Positions 22,341 to 31,714 of a stretch of DNA of 64,000 bases are shown one piece after another. Below the pieces are notes generated by a model, which was not told the DNA's origin, ran no database searches, and saw only the letters and a list, made by a program, of their open reading frames with translations. Source of the DNA: Rhodococcus triatomae BKS 15-14. GTDB taxonomy: Bacteria > Actinomycetota > Actinomycetes > Mycobacteriales > Mycobacteriaceae. The stretch spans positions 248,001 to 312,000 of the forward strand of contig AODO01000069.1 in the NCBI GenBank assembly GCA_000341795.1, written 5' to 3'. Each line of letters starts with the position of its first letter. Positions within the stretch are counted from its first letter, which is position 1. Both the position numbers and the translations under genes were made by a program.

Positions 22341-23882
22341 TTACCGGCCGGTCACCGACCCCGCCGAGAAGACGAAGGCCGCCGGATCCGGCTTGCGCAG
22401 ACGCCGCCAGTATCCGGTTCCGGTGCCCGGCCAGGACTGCCGGTTGTGGCCCGACTCGTCGAGAAACCAACTGTTGCACCCGCCCGAGTTCCAGACCGAG
22501 CGCGCAAGCCGGCGGTGCAACCACGCGTTGAACTCCCGCTGGGTCTCACCGCGGACCTCCATACGGGTCGCGCCCTGTGCATCCATCAGATCGAGACACC
22601 GCGTGATGTAACCGATTTGAGTTTCAATCACAAACAGAATCGATTGGGCGCCACCCCCGGAATTGGGCCCCATTATCATGAACAGGTTCGGGAATTCTGT
22701 GACCGCGAGTCCCAGGTACGCCTCCATGCCGTCGCGCCACGCCTGTTGGATCGACGTCCCGTCGCGGCCGACGATGTGCTCGTCGGCGCACCGGTTGTCC
22801 GTCGAGAAGCCGGTTCCCAGGATGACCACGTCTGCGGCGTACTCGGCGCCGTCGTCGGTCACCACTCCCGTCGACGTCAGGTCGGCCACGCCCCGGGCGA
22901 CGAGTTCGACATTGTCGCGACAGAGCGCGGGATAGTAGTCGTTCGAGAGAAGAATTCTCTTGCAACCGATTTCGTAGTCCGGCGTCAGTCTCGTGCGCAG
23001 TTCGCGGTCCGGAACCTGCTTCGCCAGATGGCGACGAGCAGCGAACCTCAGCAACCTCACCAGACGTGGGTTCATGAAGGCCAGCACCGGAACCTCGTGC
23101 GTCCAGTACGCGATGTTCCGGTACACCGAGTGCAGTAGGGGGACGCGGGCGAACAGCCACCGCTCGGTGGCACCGAGCTTCCGGTCCGCCTTGGGAAGCA
23201 CCCAGTGTGCCGTCCGCTGGAAGACGTCCACGTGCCCCGCCTGCTCGGCGATTCTCGGAATGAACTGTGCGGCACTCGATCCTGTTCCGACCACGGCAAC
23301 ACGCTTGCCTTCGAGGGACACCTCGTGATTCCACTGCGCGGAGTGGAAGATCGCCCCGCCGAAATCGGCCTCGCCGTCGAAGGACGGCTTCAGCGGATTG
23401 TGCAACGCGCCGTGCGCCGCGACGACGATGCGCGGCCGGTACACCTTGCCTGCTCGTGTCTCCACCCGCCATCGATCGGTTTGCTCGTCGAACTCGTACG
23501 AGACCACCTCCGAACCGAATTCGATGAACGCGTCCAGGGAGTACTCGCGCGCCACCGCGTCGATGTAGTCCAGGATCTCCGGCTGCTCCGCGTACATCTG
23601 CGTCCAGTTCGGATTCGGCGCGAACGAGTACGAGTACATGACACTCGCGACGTCGCAGGCACATCCGGGATAGGTGTTCTCACGCCATGTTCCACCGATC
23701 CGGTCGGCCTTCTCGAGCACGACGAAGTTGTGCCGTCCCTCGCGAAGCAGGGCGACCGCCATACCGATGCCGGCCAGGCCGGCTCCCACGACGAGCACGT
23801 CCGGCTCGACCGTGCTCGTTGCGTCGGTCGTGCGGGATCCCGACGCATCGGGGCTCAGGTGTGCGGACTCGGTCGATGTCAT
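22341..23882 (-). CDS. Baeyer-Villiger-type flavin monooxygenase
   Basis: This 513-residue class B flavoprotein has an FAD fold (VVGAGLAGIG, 31-40), an NADPH fold (VVGTGSSAAQ, 198-207) and between them the Baeyer-Villiger fingerprint FxGxxxHxxxW as FGGAIFHSAQW (174-184), though the residue after W is Asn instead of Pro/Asp. Members insert oxygen next to a ketone or oxidise N and S atoms. The ATG at 23882 overlaps the PrpD-like stop as ATGA. It is the last enzyme of a long operon that includes an aminotransferase, so N-oxidation of an amine is as possible as ketone oxidation. Confidence 0.93.
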   Translation of the reverse strand: MTSTESAHLSPDASGSRTTDATSTVEPDVLVVGAGLAGIGMAVALLREGRHNFVVLEKADRIGGTWRENTYPGCACDVASVMYSYSFAPNPNWTQMYAEQPEILDYIDAVAREYSLDAFIEFGSEVVSYEFDEQTDRWRVETRAGKVYRPRIVVAAHGALHNPLKPSFDGEADFGGAIFHSAQWNHEVSLEGKRVAVVGTGSSAAQFIPRIAEQAGHVDVFQRTAHWVLPKADRKLGATERWLFARVPLLHSVYRNIAYWTHEVPVLAFMNPRLVRLLRFAARRHLAKQVPDRELRTRLTPDYEIGCKRILLSNDYYPALCRDNVELVARGVADLTSTGVVTDDGAEYAADVVILGTGFSTDNRCADEHIVGRDGTSIQQAWRDGMEAYLGLAVTEFPNLFMIMGPNSGGGAQSILFVIETQIGYITRCLDLMDAQGATRMEVRGETQREFNAWLHRRLARSVWNSGGCNSWFLDESGHNRQSWPGTGTGYWRRLRKPDPAAFVFSAGSVTGR

Positions 23883-25387
23883 GACTCTCCTAGCGCGGCG
23901 GCGAGAACGTCCGCGGTCGAGGTGGGATCGAGCAGTTCGAGACTCCCGAGCAGAGCTGCGGTGTCGGCACTTCCTCCGGTTCCGACGAACTTGTCGACGA
24001 CGAGTCGGCGGTGCGTCTCCCTGGTGTCGGATCCCGTCATTCCCGTTGGCACATCGCACGTCTCGATGACGACACGTCCGTCCGCGAGTGTCACCTCGAC
24101 TCGTGCGCCGATGGACATGGTCGCATTCTCGAACGTCTCCTCGGCGGGACCGAGATCGAGCAGGCGACCCTCCAGGTCGTCTCCTCCGAGTGCGATCAGC
24201 TCGGGCCAGTCCAGCGCCCGGCGCCCGGCCTGTCGCAGTGCCTGCCCCAGCGGGGACGTGGCGCGAACCATCTTCTCCGACAGTTCCATGTCGTGCTCCA
24301 CGACCACGTTGGCCGCCAGGTTCGCCGATTCGCGATCGGCGATGGCGTCCGGTGTGAGGTCCGACGGCCGCAGCGTCCCGGTCCGCAGCACGACCGCCAT
24401 TCCGTAGCGCAGCGAGAAGTTCGCCGCCGTGACGCTTCTCGCGTGCCCGTCGGGATGGGACGAGACCTTCTGGTCCAGCAGCCACGTGAGGACGGATCCG
24501 AAGACCCGCACCCGGGTCACATCGGACGGTTCGAGCGGGCCGACGGCCCCGTGCACCCGCTCGGCGCACTCGAGTGCGGCCTGCGCGTATGCGCTGGCCG
24601 GGAATCGCTTGAACGCCAGGGTGTCGGTGTGCCACCGTTCGCCCAGCCCGGAGACGACGGCATCCGGCATGTACACCGTCGACAGCTGCCCCAGCAGCCC
24701 GTCGGGACCGTCGAGCAGTGTCGCGTTGCCGGTCAGGCCCGCTGCCGCCGCGTCGCACGCGTCGAGCGCCATCCGCACCGGCGCGGCCGCGGTCAGCGCC
24801 TTCAGATCGCTGCCGAGGACGGCATCGTGAACGGGCGTCGGGAGTATTCCCAAGGCCAGGCCCAGCCCGGAGACCCACTCCTCGTGCGACGCGTTCCTGG
24901 CCTTGAGCAGGGCGACGGCCGCGCCGACGAGGTGACAGTGGGTGTTGGTCTGGCCGCGGAAGAAGGGGCCGAGAATCGTCGCCGCCGTGACGCGTGCGGC
25001 GCACTCGTTCGCGGCGACGACGGCGGTGACGGCATCCCTTCCACTCAACCCGAGCTCCGCCGCGTAGGCGATCACGACGTTCGCTCCGGACGCCGAGAGG
25101 TGACCGACATAGGACACCTCGTCGTAGTCGAGGAGGATCGCCAGCGCCGCGAGGACGAATGCCGCGCTCTTCGGGTCCCGCTGGTCCGGCGGGCCGAACG
25201 CGGCGACGAGCCTGCGCCCGAGCGGATGCCGTGCGGATGCGCGAACCGCGGCGATGTTCGAGAGGATCTGGCTCTGCGCCAGCTCGCGCGTGGCCGGTGG
25301 GATGTCGGACCAGCGCAGTGCCGCAGCCCAACTCGCGAGTTCGTCGAGGAGAGCCGACGGCGGCGCGACGTCCGTCGTCGCCGTCAC
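23879..25387 (-). CDS. MmgE/PrpD-family protein
   Basis: This 502-residue protein belongs to the MmgE/PrpD family, whose known members are 2-methylcitrate dehydratase and itaconate (cis-aconitate) decarboxylase. Recognisable blocks are the helical N-terminal half (AALAILLDYDEVSYVGHLSA, where the family often has a DDT/H motif), the TNTHCHLVGAAVALLKA stretch, and the later FKRFPASAYAQAALEC block that corresponds to the family K-x-P-x-C-x-x-x-H region. The GTG at 25387 overlaps the upstream stop (GTGA). In this cluster a dehydratase or lyase acting on a hydroxy acid is expected, but the substrate is open. Confidence 0.85.
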   Translation of the reverse strand: MTATTDVAPPSALLDELASWAAALRWSDIPPATRELAQSQILSNIAAVRASARHPLGRRLVAAFGPPDQRDPKSAAFVLAALAILLDYDEVSYVGHLSASGANVVIAYAAELGLSGRDAVTAVVAANECAARVTAATILGPFFRGQTNTHCHLVGAAVALLKARNASHEEWVSGLGLALGILPTPVHDAVLGSDLKALTAAAPVRMALDACDAAAAGLTGNATLLDGPDGLLGQLSTVYMPDAVVSGLGERWHTDTLAFKRFPASAYAQAALECAERVHGAVGPLEPSDVTRVRVFGSVLTWLLDQKVSSHPDGHARSVTAANFSLRYGMAVVLRTGTLRPSDLTPDAIADRESANLAANVVVEHDMELSEKMVRATSPLGQALRQAGRRALDWPELIALGGDDLEGRLLDLGPAEETFENATMSIGARVEVTLADGRVVIETCDVPTGMTGSDTRETHRRLVVDKFVGTGGSADTAALLGSLELLDPTSTADVLAAALGES

Positions 25388-25881
25388 CGCGCCAGAACCT
25401 TGTCGGACGTCGCCGGGCGGGCCGGAATGCGGGCCCGCCCGCGCAGCGCGATGCGGCGTTCGAACTCCGCGAACTCCGGCAGGAGTTTCGGCTCGAAGGG
25501 ATCCTTGAACGGCTTGAGGAAGTTCCCGAACAGGAATCGGTCACCGCACAGGTGGATCGGAACGACGAGCAGAGCCCATTCGAAGCCGAGGAAGTACACC
25601 CAGGCGCCCACGACGACACTCTGCGTCACCAGACTGTGCATCGTGTTGTACAGGACGTAGTACGTGGTGGATATCTCGCCGGTCGCCGACCTGGCGTACG
25701 CGATCGCACCGGGGAGGTATCCGATGAGGTCGATGTAGAGGAACAGGGCGACCGCCACCAGCCAGTCGACCTCGCGGAAGTGCCACAGGAACAGCACCAC
25801 GGCGACGGCGAGTGCAACGCCGTACTCCGCTCGCAGCAGCCAGAAGGTGGTACGGGTCTCGTACCGATTCACATGGTCCAT
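25384..25881 (-). CDS. Small integral membrane protein of unknown function
   Basis: This 165-residue protein has four or so hydrophobic segments between residues 10 and 110 and a basic C-terminal tail. It contains TTYYVLYNTMHSLVTQSVV and WALLVVPIHLCGDRFLFGNFLKPF; the conserved-looking His and Asp residues in these segments could be functional. I do not recognise the family. The ATG at 25881 has a weak AAGGA some 12 bases upstream, and its stop overlaps the PrpD-like start. Its position inside the operon suggests a membrane enzyme or transporter for a lipid-like intermediate. Confidence 0.65.
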   Translation of the reverse strand: MDHVNRYETRTTFWLLRAEYGVALAVAVVLFLWHFREVDWLVAVALFLYIDLIGYLPGAIAYARSATGEISTTYYVLYNTMHSLVTQSVVVGAWVYFLGFEWALLVVPIHLCGDRFLFGNFLKPFKDPFEPKLLPEFAEFERRIALRGRARIPARPATSDKVLAR

Positions 25882-25964
25882 CGGGTTGTCGATTCCTTGT
25901 GTGTGTCCGATGCCTCGAAGCGGAGTGCCTGCGCACTCCGTCGACGCGACGGCCGTCGGTGGGA

Positions 25965-26468
25965 TCAGGCCCGGGCCGCGGCCAGCTCCTGGAGTTTCGC
26001 GGCGACCGCATTCCCGACCAACGGATCGTTCTCCACCTCGGCGTCGCCGAGCAGTTGCAGTAGTGCGAGCGCGATGCCCTCCTTGAGAACCTTGGTCGCG
26101 ATCGGTTCCAGGACGCCGACCAGACTCGGGATGCCGAAGTCGAAGGTGACCTCGAAGTTCACGACGCATCCGTCGCCCGCAGGGTCGACCTGCCAGTAGC
26201 CGCGGAAGACCTCGAAATCACCCGCGGTCTGCTCGAAGGTGATGCGGCGGGCCTCCGGCTGGAAGTAGTCGACCTCGGACCAGCGCAACGGGCCGTTCCG
26301 GAAGAACACCTCCCAGTCGCTGGCGACCACGCCACCGTTGGACTCCCGGACGGTGATGGACCGCACCTCGTCGACCAGATCCGGATAGCGCTCGAAATCG
26401 CTGACCCGGCGATACGCCTCGTCGGCGGCGCAGCCGCGCGAGATGACGGCGAGATTGACTGTTCTCAT
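25965..26468 (-). CDS. START/SRPBCC polyketide-cyclase-like protein
   Basis: This 167-residue protein has the START-like pattern of the polyketide cyclase/dehydrase and COQ10 group: CAADEAYRRVSDFERYPDLVDEV near the start, then SDWEVFFRNGPLRWSEVDYF, and a terminal amphipathic helix. The fold makes a cavity for hydrophobic ligands and may act as aromatase/cyclase or as a lipid carrier. The ATG at 26468 follows AGGAAC. It sits between the aminotransferase and membrane protein genes in the same operon. Confidence 0.82.
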   Translation of the reverse strand: MRTVNLAVISRGCAADEAYRRVSDFERYPDLVDEVRSITVRESNGGVVASDWEVFFRNGPLRWSEVDYFQPEARRITFEQTAGDFEVFRGYWQVDPAGDGCVVNFEVTFDFGIPSLVGVLEPIATKVLKEGIALALLQLLGDAEVENDPLVGNAVAAKLQELAAARA

Positions 26469-26477
26469 CTGCTGTTC

Positions 26478-27737
26478 CTAACTGTGCTGGTATCTGATGC
26501 CGACTGTCTTCGCCGCGTTGTCCAACCCGTCGAGGAGGAACTCCGTCTCCACCTCGGTGAGAATTGCCGGCGGGGTGAACCTCAGGACCCAGTCCGAGTT
26601 CAACGAGAAGTTGGCGATGATCCGGTTCGAGATCAACTCGACCAACAGTTCCGCCGCCATCCCCGGCTCCGAGAACTCGATGCCGATGAGCAGCCCCCGG
26701 CCGCGCACCTCGTGCACGAACGGACCCAGATGCTGCCCGACGATGCTCGTCACGGCGGGGAGCAACACGTCGCCCAGGGCCTCTGCCCGTGGCACGAGTT
26801 CGTCCTCGCGGATCGCCCGCAGCGCACCACACACCGCGGCCATCGCCAGCGGAGCGGCGGCGAAGGTCGACGTGTGCAGGAAGGGGTCGCGGTTGAGCAG
26901 TCCGAACACCTCGTCCGTGCAGACGGCCGCGGCAACCGGGAGGATTCCACCGCCCAGCGCCTTGCCCGACAAGAGGACGTCGGGCAGGACGCCCTCGCGG
27001 TCGACACCCCACCACGAGCCGAGGCGGCCGAGCCCGGTCTGGATCTCGTCCACGACCAGCAGCGCGCCGTGCCGGGTGCACAGTTCGCGGACGGCGAGCA
27101 GGTAGCCAGGAGCGGGTACCACCACACCGGCTTCGCCCTGGACGGGTTCGACGATGACGCACACCTCACCCGGGTACCTGCTCAGTTCCGCCTCGAGCTC
27201 GCCGACGTCGCCGTACGCGACGTGCGTGACGTCGGGCAGCAGAGGCCGGAACGGCTGCTGGTACGCCTCCCGCGCGGTCAGCGACAGCGCACCCATCGTC
27301 TTGCCGTGGTAACCGCCGTGCATCGACACGAGCCTGCGCCGGCCCTGCAGCCGCGCGATCTTGATCGCCGCCTCCGTCGCCTCGGCGCCGGACCCGCAGA
27401 AATGGATCCTGTCCAGTCCGTCCGGAGTGCACGCGGACAGCATCTCCGCCGCTCGTGCCGCCGCCGGGTCCAGGAACATCCGGGTGCCAACGGGGTGCGT
27501 CCGCAACTGCCGGACCACCTCGTCCTCGACGATCGGATGTCGCGCACCGGTGATGAAGACGCCGTACCCGCCCGCGTTGAGGAAGCGTCGTCCGTCGGAT
27601 GTGGTGACCCACGCACCGTCCGACGCGACCTCGACGTGCCCTCCGGTCATCTCCGCGATCATCGCGCGGCCGGCGCTGAGATTCGTCCGGTAGACCCGCT
27701 CCACGTCACCGTCGGCGGTCACGCTCTCGATCGTCAT
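26478..27737 (-). CDS. Class III PLP-dependent aminotransferase
   Basis: This 419-residue enzyme has the class III features: FCGSGAEATEAAIKIAR, SMHGGYHGKTMGALSLT, the cofactor-binding Asp in VVDEIQTGLGR and the Schiff-base Lys in LLSGKALGGG. It resembles putrescine, acetylornithine and other omega-aminotransferases, which use terminal amines or aldehydes. The ATG at 27737 is ten bases after the acyl-CoA dehydrogenase stop. Next to an ALDH-type enzyme, one reading is reductive formation of an aldehyde and its amination; degradation of an amine to an acid is the opposite reading. Confidence 0.93.
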   Translation of the reverse strand: MTIESVTADGDVERVYRTNLSAGRAMIAEMTGGHVEVASDGAWVTTSDGRRFLNAGGYGVFITGARHPIVEDEVVRQLRTHPVGTRMFLDPAAARAAEMLSACTPDGLDRIHFCGSGAEATEAAIKIARLQGRRRLVSMHGGYHGKTMGALSLTAREAYQQPFRPLLPDVTHVAYGDVGELEAELSRYPGEVCVIVEPVQGEAGVVVPAPGYLLAVRELCTRHGALLVVDEIQTGLGRLGSWWGVDREGVLPDVLLSGKALGGGILPVAAAVCTDEVFGLLNRDPFLHTSTFAAAPLAMAAVCGALRAIREDELVPRAEALGDVLLPAVTSIVGQHLGPFVHEVRGRGLLIGIEFSEPGMAAELLVELISNRIIANFSLNSDWVLRFTPPAILTEVETEFLLDGLDNAAKTVGIRYQHS

Positions 27738-27747
27738 GTCCGCCTCC

Positions 27748-28884
27748 TCAGTTCAGCACGAGGGAGCCGCCGCCGAGACTGTCGGCGAGCGCTCCGTACG
27801 TCGACGAGCGCGACGGCGGATGGAAGTTCAGGCACCTCGTCGCCGACTGCAGGTAGGCGACAGCGGGGTCGGTGATGAAGCTGATGCCGCCCAGGGCCTC
27901 CACCGCCCTGCCCACCGCGTCGTTGATCGCGTCCTGTGCGCCGTAGCGGGCGATCATCGCCTTCGACAGGGCTGCGCCGTCGCCGGACCCGTCGGCGAGG
28001 AGACCACCGACTCGTTCGAGGAGCAGTGTGGCGGTTTCGAGCCGGACACCGATCGTCGCGCGGGTCTCCGCACTGACACGATCGTTCGCGAAGACCCGTT
28101 CCACGAGACCGCTCGCCATGCCGAGATAGCACGCGGAGATCAACATCTCGAACCACATGAAGCCGACGGTCTGCAGTTCGTCGACCTCGCCGCTGTCGGT
28201 GACCTCCGCACGGGTGGCCAGCCGCTCGTCGACGAACACGTCGACGAGCCGGACCTCGTCGCTCTCCGCGCCGGCCAGAACCGAACTGCCCCAGAAGGGG
28301 TGCACGGACAGCCCGTCGGAGTCCGCGGGGACGAGCAGCAGGACGAGCTCGGTGTCGCCGCTGTCGGTCGTGACCGCCGTGCTCGCGGAGAGCAGGTCCA
28401 TCGAGCGCGACATGCTGCACGGCTTCTTCGAGCCGTTGATGACGTACCCACCCTCGACCGCGCGTCCCTGCATGGAGGGCGACAGGATTCCCTGTCCCGG
28501 TTTGCCTTCCGCGAATCCGGAGGACAGGAGGAGGTTCTGTTCGGCGATTCCCATGAGCATGGCCCACTCGGTGCCGCTGGATCGGAGACTGTCCGCGAGG
28601 GTGAAGAGCGTGGCAACCGAGAAGTGGTGCATCGCGGTGGCGACCGAGAGCGAGGGCGCACGCGAGGCGATGGCCCGCATGACGTGTATCGCGTCGATCG
28701 GGCCGGCGCCGAGTCCGCTGTAGATCTCCGGAATCACGAGCCCGGAGCCCCCGTACTGCTTGAACAGGTCCAACCCGGGGTTGCTCGGCCGTTCGAGCTC
28801 GGAGAGCGGCACCTTGTCGAGTTCGTCGTACAGGCCGGGCAGGTAGATCTCGCAGACGTCGCGGGCATCGTCGAGGCTTCGCAT
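27748..28884 (-). CDS. Acyl-CoA dehydrogenase-family flavoprotein
   Basis: This 378-residue protein has the three-domain acyl-CoA dehydrogenase pattern: an N-terminal helical part with YGGSGLVIPEIYSGLGAGPIDA, a middle beta domain with GYVINGSKKPCSMSRSMDLL, and a C-terminal helical part ending ALGGISFITDPAVAYLQSATRCLNFHP. The ATG at 28884 follows TAGGAG. The usual catalytic Glu is hard to place by eye, and the C-terminal region does not match the common fatty-acid enzymes, so it may desaturate or oxidise a carrier-bound or amine substrate. Confidence 0.85.
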   Translation of the reverse strand: MRSLDDARDVCEIYLPGLYDELDKVPLSELERPSNPGLDLFKQYGGSGLVIPEIYSGLGAGPIDAIHVMRAIASRAPSLSVATAMHHFSVATLFTLADSLRSSGTEWAMLMGIAEQNLLLSSGFAEGKPGQGILSPSMQGRAVEGGYVINGSKKPCSMSRSMDLLSASTAVTTDSGDTELVLLLVPADSDGLSVHPFWGSSVLAGAESDEVRLVDVFVDERLATRAEVTDSGEVDELQTVGFMWFEMLISACYLGMASGLVERVFANDRVSAETRATIGVRLETATLLLERVGGLLADGSGDGAALSKAMIARYGAQDAINDAVGRAVEALGGISFITDPAVAYLQSATRCLNFHPPSRSSTYGALADSLGGGSLVLN

Positions 28885-28894
28885 GGTGCTGCTC

Positions 28895-30505
28895 CTATCG
28901 GTGCCGAGGCGGCTGGGGGTGGTGGGAGATCGCCACACCCTGCAGATGGGTGGTGCGCAGAATCGGGTAGTTCGCCTCACCGAAGACCCCGCCGGTGACG
29001 CCGGTGCCGCCGTGCGAGGGCAGGGGCGCGCTAAACGCGATGTGAGACTCGTTGACCTTCAACAGGCCCGCGTTCACGACGGCGGTGACGAACCGATCGA
29101 CCGTCTGATCGTTGCCGGCCCAGAGCGAGTTGCGCAGTCCGTACCTGTTCGAGTTGACGAAGGCGATCATCGCGTCCAGCAACTCGTCGTCGTCCGCGTT
29201 CTCCGCGACGACGATCGGAACGAGCGGGAAGAATGTCTCCTCGCGAACCGCGTCGATCTCGCGTGCCTTCGCGAGGCCGTCGACGCGAACGACGGTGGGC
29301 TGCAGGAAGAACCCGGTGTCGTCCGGTGTCCCGTCGAGATGCATGCCGCCGCCACCGGTGACCACGGTCGCACCCTTCGCGACCGCGTCGGCCACGAACG
29401 CGTTGAACCCGTCGTGACGCAGCACGGGGGCGAGGATCGTGGCGTCGTCGTCGGGATAGCCGGGGCGCAACGCCTCCGCCTTCGCGGCCACCCGGGCGAT
29501 CAGGTCGTCGGCGATCGCCGGGTGGGCGACGACCACGTTCGGCACCATGCACAACTGGCCCGATCCGTAGAAGCTCTCGGTGATCGCGGTCGCCGCGTAG
29601 TCCAGGTTCGCGTCCGACCACACGGTGACGATGTCGTTGCCGGCGAGTTCGAGGATGGGCTTCTTCCCCGCCGCGACACACTTCTGTTCGAACTTCAGGC
29701 CCGGTTCGACGCTGCCGAAGTACATGATGTCGTCGACGTGCGGACTGTCCAGCCAGGCCTTCAGCAGCGGCGCCGGATTGCCGCACAGCACGTTCAGTGT
29801 CCCTGCCGGAGCACCGATCTCGTCGAGAATCTCCGCGATGAGTTCCCGCATGACGCACATGACACCGAGGGGTGCCGTCCGGGGTGCCCGGACGACCATG
29901 GCGTTGCCCGCCGCGAGGGACAGCGCGGCGAGGAGGACGCTCGCCATCGGCGCATTCGCGGGAGGGTTCACACAGACCACACCGTCGGGCTGGCGGCGGA
30001 CGATGCGTCTCTGCCCCTGCTCGGTGACGAACTCGTTCCACAGCTCGCCGCGGAGGAAGTCCGCGGACAGCTTCGAGGTGTTCTGGAGGCACCCCGAGTA
30101 CTCCCACTTGGCGAGCTCGAGCGGATGCCCCTCGAACGTCAGCAGTTCGATGATGAGCTCGCGGCTCTCCACCAGGCGGTCGTGGATGCGCGGCAGGGTG
30201 TCGTCGAAGCGGACCGACCGCGGGAAGGTCCGCCACTGCGCCGCGGCCTCGGCCGCCGCCGACAAGGAGTCGGCCACCGAGCGATCGTCCGCGAGGGCGA
30301 CCCGGCCGACGACCAGGCCGGGCTCGGTGTCCTCGACCGCGAGTGTCCCGCGATCCAGCTCACGCTTGAGCCGCAGTGCACTGAAGGAGTCGTCCAGGAC
30401 GACGCGCGGTGAGAGGACGTGAACCCAGTTGCCGCTCTCGACGTCCTTGCCTCCGACGTAGTTGCCGTAGGACAGCATCTCGTTACCCAGCTTCGTAAGT
30501 GACAT
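28895..30505 (-). CDS. Aldehyde dehydrogenase-superfamily enzyme
   Basis: This 536-residue protein leads the operon. It has the catalytic Cys in YGSGQLCMVPN, the Glu-containing KPILELAGND and the NAD-binding NAPMASVLLAALSLAAGNAMVVRAP-type region (pattern only). The order of motifs is that of ALDH, but the proline-rich NPPANAP and the unusual N-terminus set it apart from common ALDHs. It could oxidise an aldehyde to an acid or, as in acyl reductases of the same superfamily, reduce an activated acid to an aldehyde. The ATG at 30505 is used; an upstream in-frame start at 30556 lacks a good binding site. The promoter lies in the 194-base divergent gap. Confidence 0.9.
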   Translation of the reverse strand: MSLTKLGNEMLSYGNYVGGKDVESGNWVHVLSPRVVLDDSFSALRLKRELDRGTLAVEDTEPGLVVGRVALADDRSVADSLSAAAEAAAQWRTFPRSVRFDDTLPRIHDRLVESRELIIELLTFEGHPLELAKWEYSGCLQNTSKLSADFLRGELWNEFVTEQGQRRIVRRQPDGVVCVNPPANAPMASVLLAALSLAAGNAMVVRAPRTAPLGVMCVMRELIAEILDEIGAPAGTLNVLCGNPAPLLKAWLDSPHVDDIMYFGSVEPGLKFEQKCVAAGKKPILELAGNDIVTVWSDANLDYAATAITESFYGSGQLCMVPNVVVAHPAIADDLIARVAAKAEALRPGYPDDDATILAPVLRHDGFNAFVADAVAKGATVVTGGGGMHLDGTPDDTGFFLQPTVVRVDGLAKAREIDAVREETFFPLVPIVVAENADDDELLDAMIAFVNSNRYGLRNSLWAGNDQTVDRFVTAVVNAGLLKVNESHIAFSAPLPSHGGTGVTGGVFGEANYPILRTTHLQGVAISHHPQPPRHR

Positions 30506-30699
30506 AACCGATCCCGTGTGTTTCGTGGCTGTGCTCGTCCGGTGCGAGCCTGGCAACCTTCGCTTGCGACGGTGCGAGCGTATGGACGTCTTCTGACGCT
30601 GGACTGATCTGTTCGGTGCGGTGCGTCGGGCCCGCGTCAGGGCGACGCGTCACTCTCGTCCGCACCATCAGTCCCGGCCAACGACGGAGTGAATTCACC

Positions 30700-31704
30700 G
30701 TGTCCTCACCGCAGGCGATGCAGGATCAGGCGCTCGATTCTGCACTCTCGGCCATGCGCCGATTCTCCGACAACCCGAGTGCGTACCTCGCGCTCAATCA
30801 GGGCAACCAACTGTTCACCACCCCGCGCGTCGACGGGTTCGTCGCCTATCGGGAGGTGGGCAGGTGCTGGATCCAGTTCGGCGGCCCGGTGGCGGCCGCC
30901 GAGCAGCGCGGCACTCTGCTGCAGGAGTACCTCGACGAGGCGGCGCGGCGCCGCAGACGTGTACTGGCACTGCAGGTTCAGCACGACGACGCGGTCCTCT
31001 ACGCGGAACGCGGGATGCGTGTCAACCAGATCGGCGCCTCGTATGCCGTCGATCTCGCGGCGATGACGCTCAAGGGCAAACGTTTCGTCAGCCTGCGGAA
31101 CAAGATCTCCCGGGCCACCCGGGCCGGCCTCGTCATCACCGAGGTGGACGCTGCCGCGCACCTCGACCGGATCGACGAGATCGACCGCGTGTGGCTGCGG
31201 CAGAAGGGCAGGCACGTCAAGGAACTGCAGTTCCTCGTCGGGGAGATCGGCGGTCCCGTGCAGCGCCACCGCACCCTCTTCCTGGGAACCATCGACGGCG
31301 CCCCGGTCGGATACGTCTCCTACGCGCCTGTTCACGGCTCACGTCCGGGCTGGTTGCACGACCTGAGTCGCCGAACCCCGGAGGCTCCGCCCGGGGTGAT
31401 GGAGGCGATCAACCGCCACGCCTGCACTCGGTTCCGGGAGGCCGGGTCCGAGTGGCTGCACTTCGGGTTCACGCCCTTCACCAGCCTGGATCCGGCACAC
31501 GAGCTCGCGACCGCCTCGACACCGATTTCGAAGGTCGTCGGGTTGCTCGGACGGTACGGGTCCGTCGTCTACCCGTCGGCGACGCAGCTGGAATACAAGA
31601 TGAAGTGGTATCCGGAGGCCGTCATACCGGAGTACATGGCCTACGACACCTGGTTTCACCCGCGACTGGTGTGGGCGATGCTCCGAGTGACGAACTCCGT
31701 CTGA
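30700..31704 (+). CDS. LPG-synthase C-terminal-like (DUF2156) aminoacyltransferase
   Basis: This 334-residue protein matches the catalytic GNAT-like domain at the C-terminus of MprF lysyl-phosphatidylglycerol synthases: AMRRFSDNPSAYLALNQGNQ, GPVAAAEQRGTLLQEYLDEA, KRFVSLRNKISRATRAGL, GFTPFTSLDP and the terminal LEYKMKWYPEAVIPEYMAY. MprF uses aminoacyl-tRNA to modify membrane lipids. This form lacks the membrane flippase part. The GTG at 30700 follows GGAG at ten bases. It is divergent from the ALDH-led operon. It may load an amino acid onto a lipid or onto the product of that cluster; substrate and tRNA partner are unknown. Confidence 0.8.
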   Translation: MSSPQAMQDQALDSALSAMRRFSDNPSAYLALNQGNQLFTTPRVDGFVAYREVGRCWIQFGGPVAAAEQRGTLLQEYLDEAARRRRRVLALQVQHDDAVLYAERGMRVNQIGASYAVDLAAMTLKGKRFVSLRNKISRATRAGLVITEVDAAAHLDRIDEIDRVWLRQKGRHVKELQFLVGEIGGPVQRHRTLFLGTIDGAPVGYVSYAPVHGSRPGWLHDLSRRTPEAPPGVMEAINRHACTRFREAGSEWLHFGFTPFTSLDPAHELATASTPISKVVGLLGRYGSVVYPSATQLEYKMKWYPEAVIPEYMAYDTWFHPRLVWAMLRVTNSV

Positions 31705-31714
31705 GGCGGAGCGG

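Noticed and set aside
22341-25619. Single 1092-codon frame over the monooxygenase
   Set aside because: Only the last 513 codons have flavoprotein motifs. The front part is antisense-like filler running through the PrpD-like gene, and the true start (23882) overlaps the PrpD stop as ATGA.
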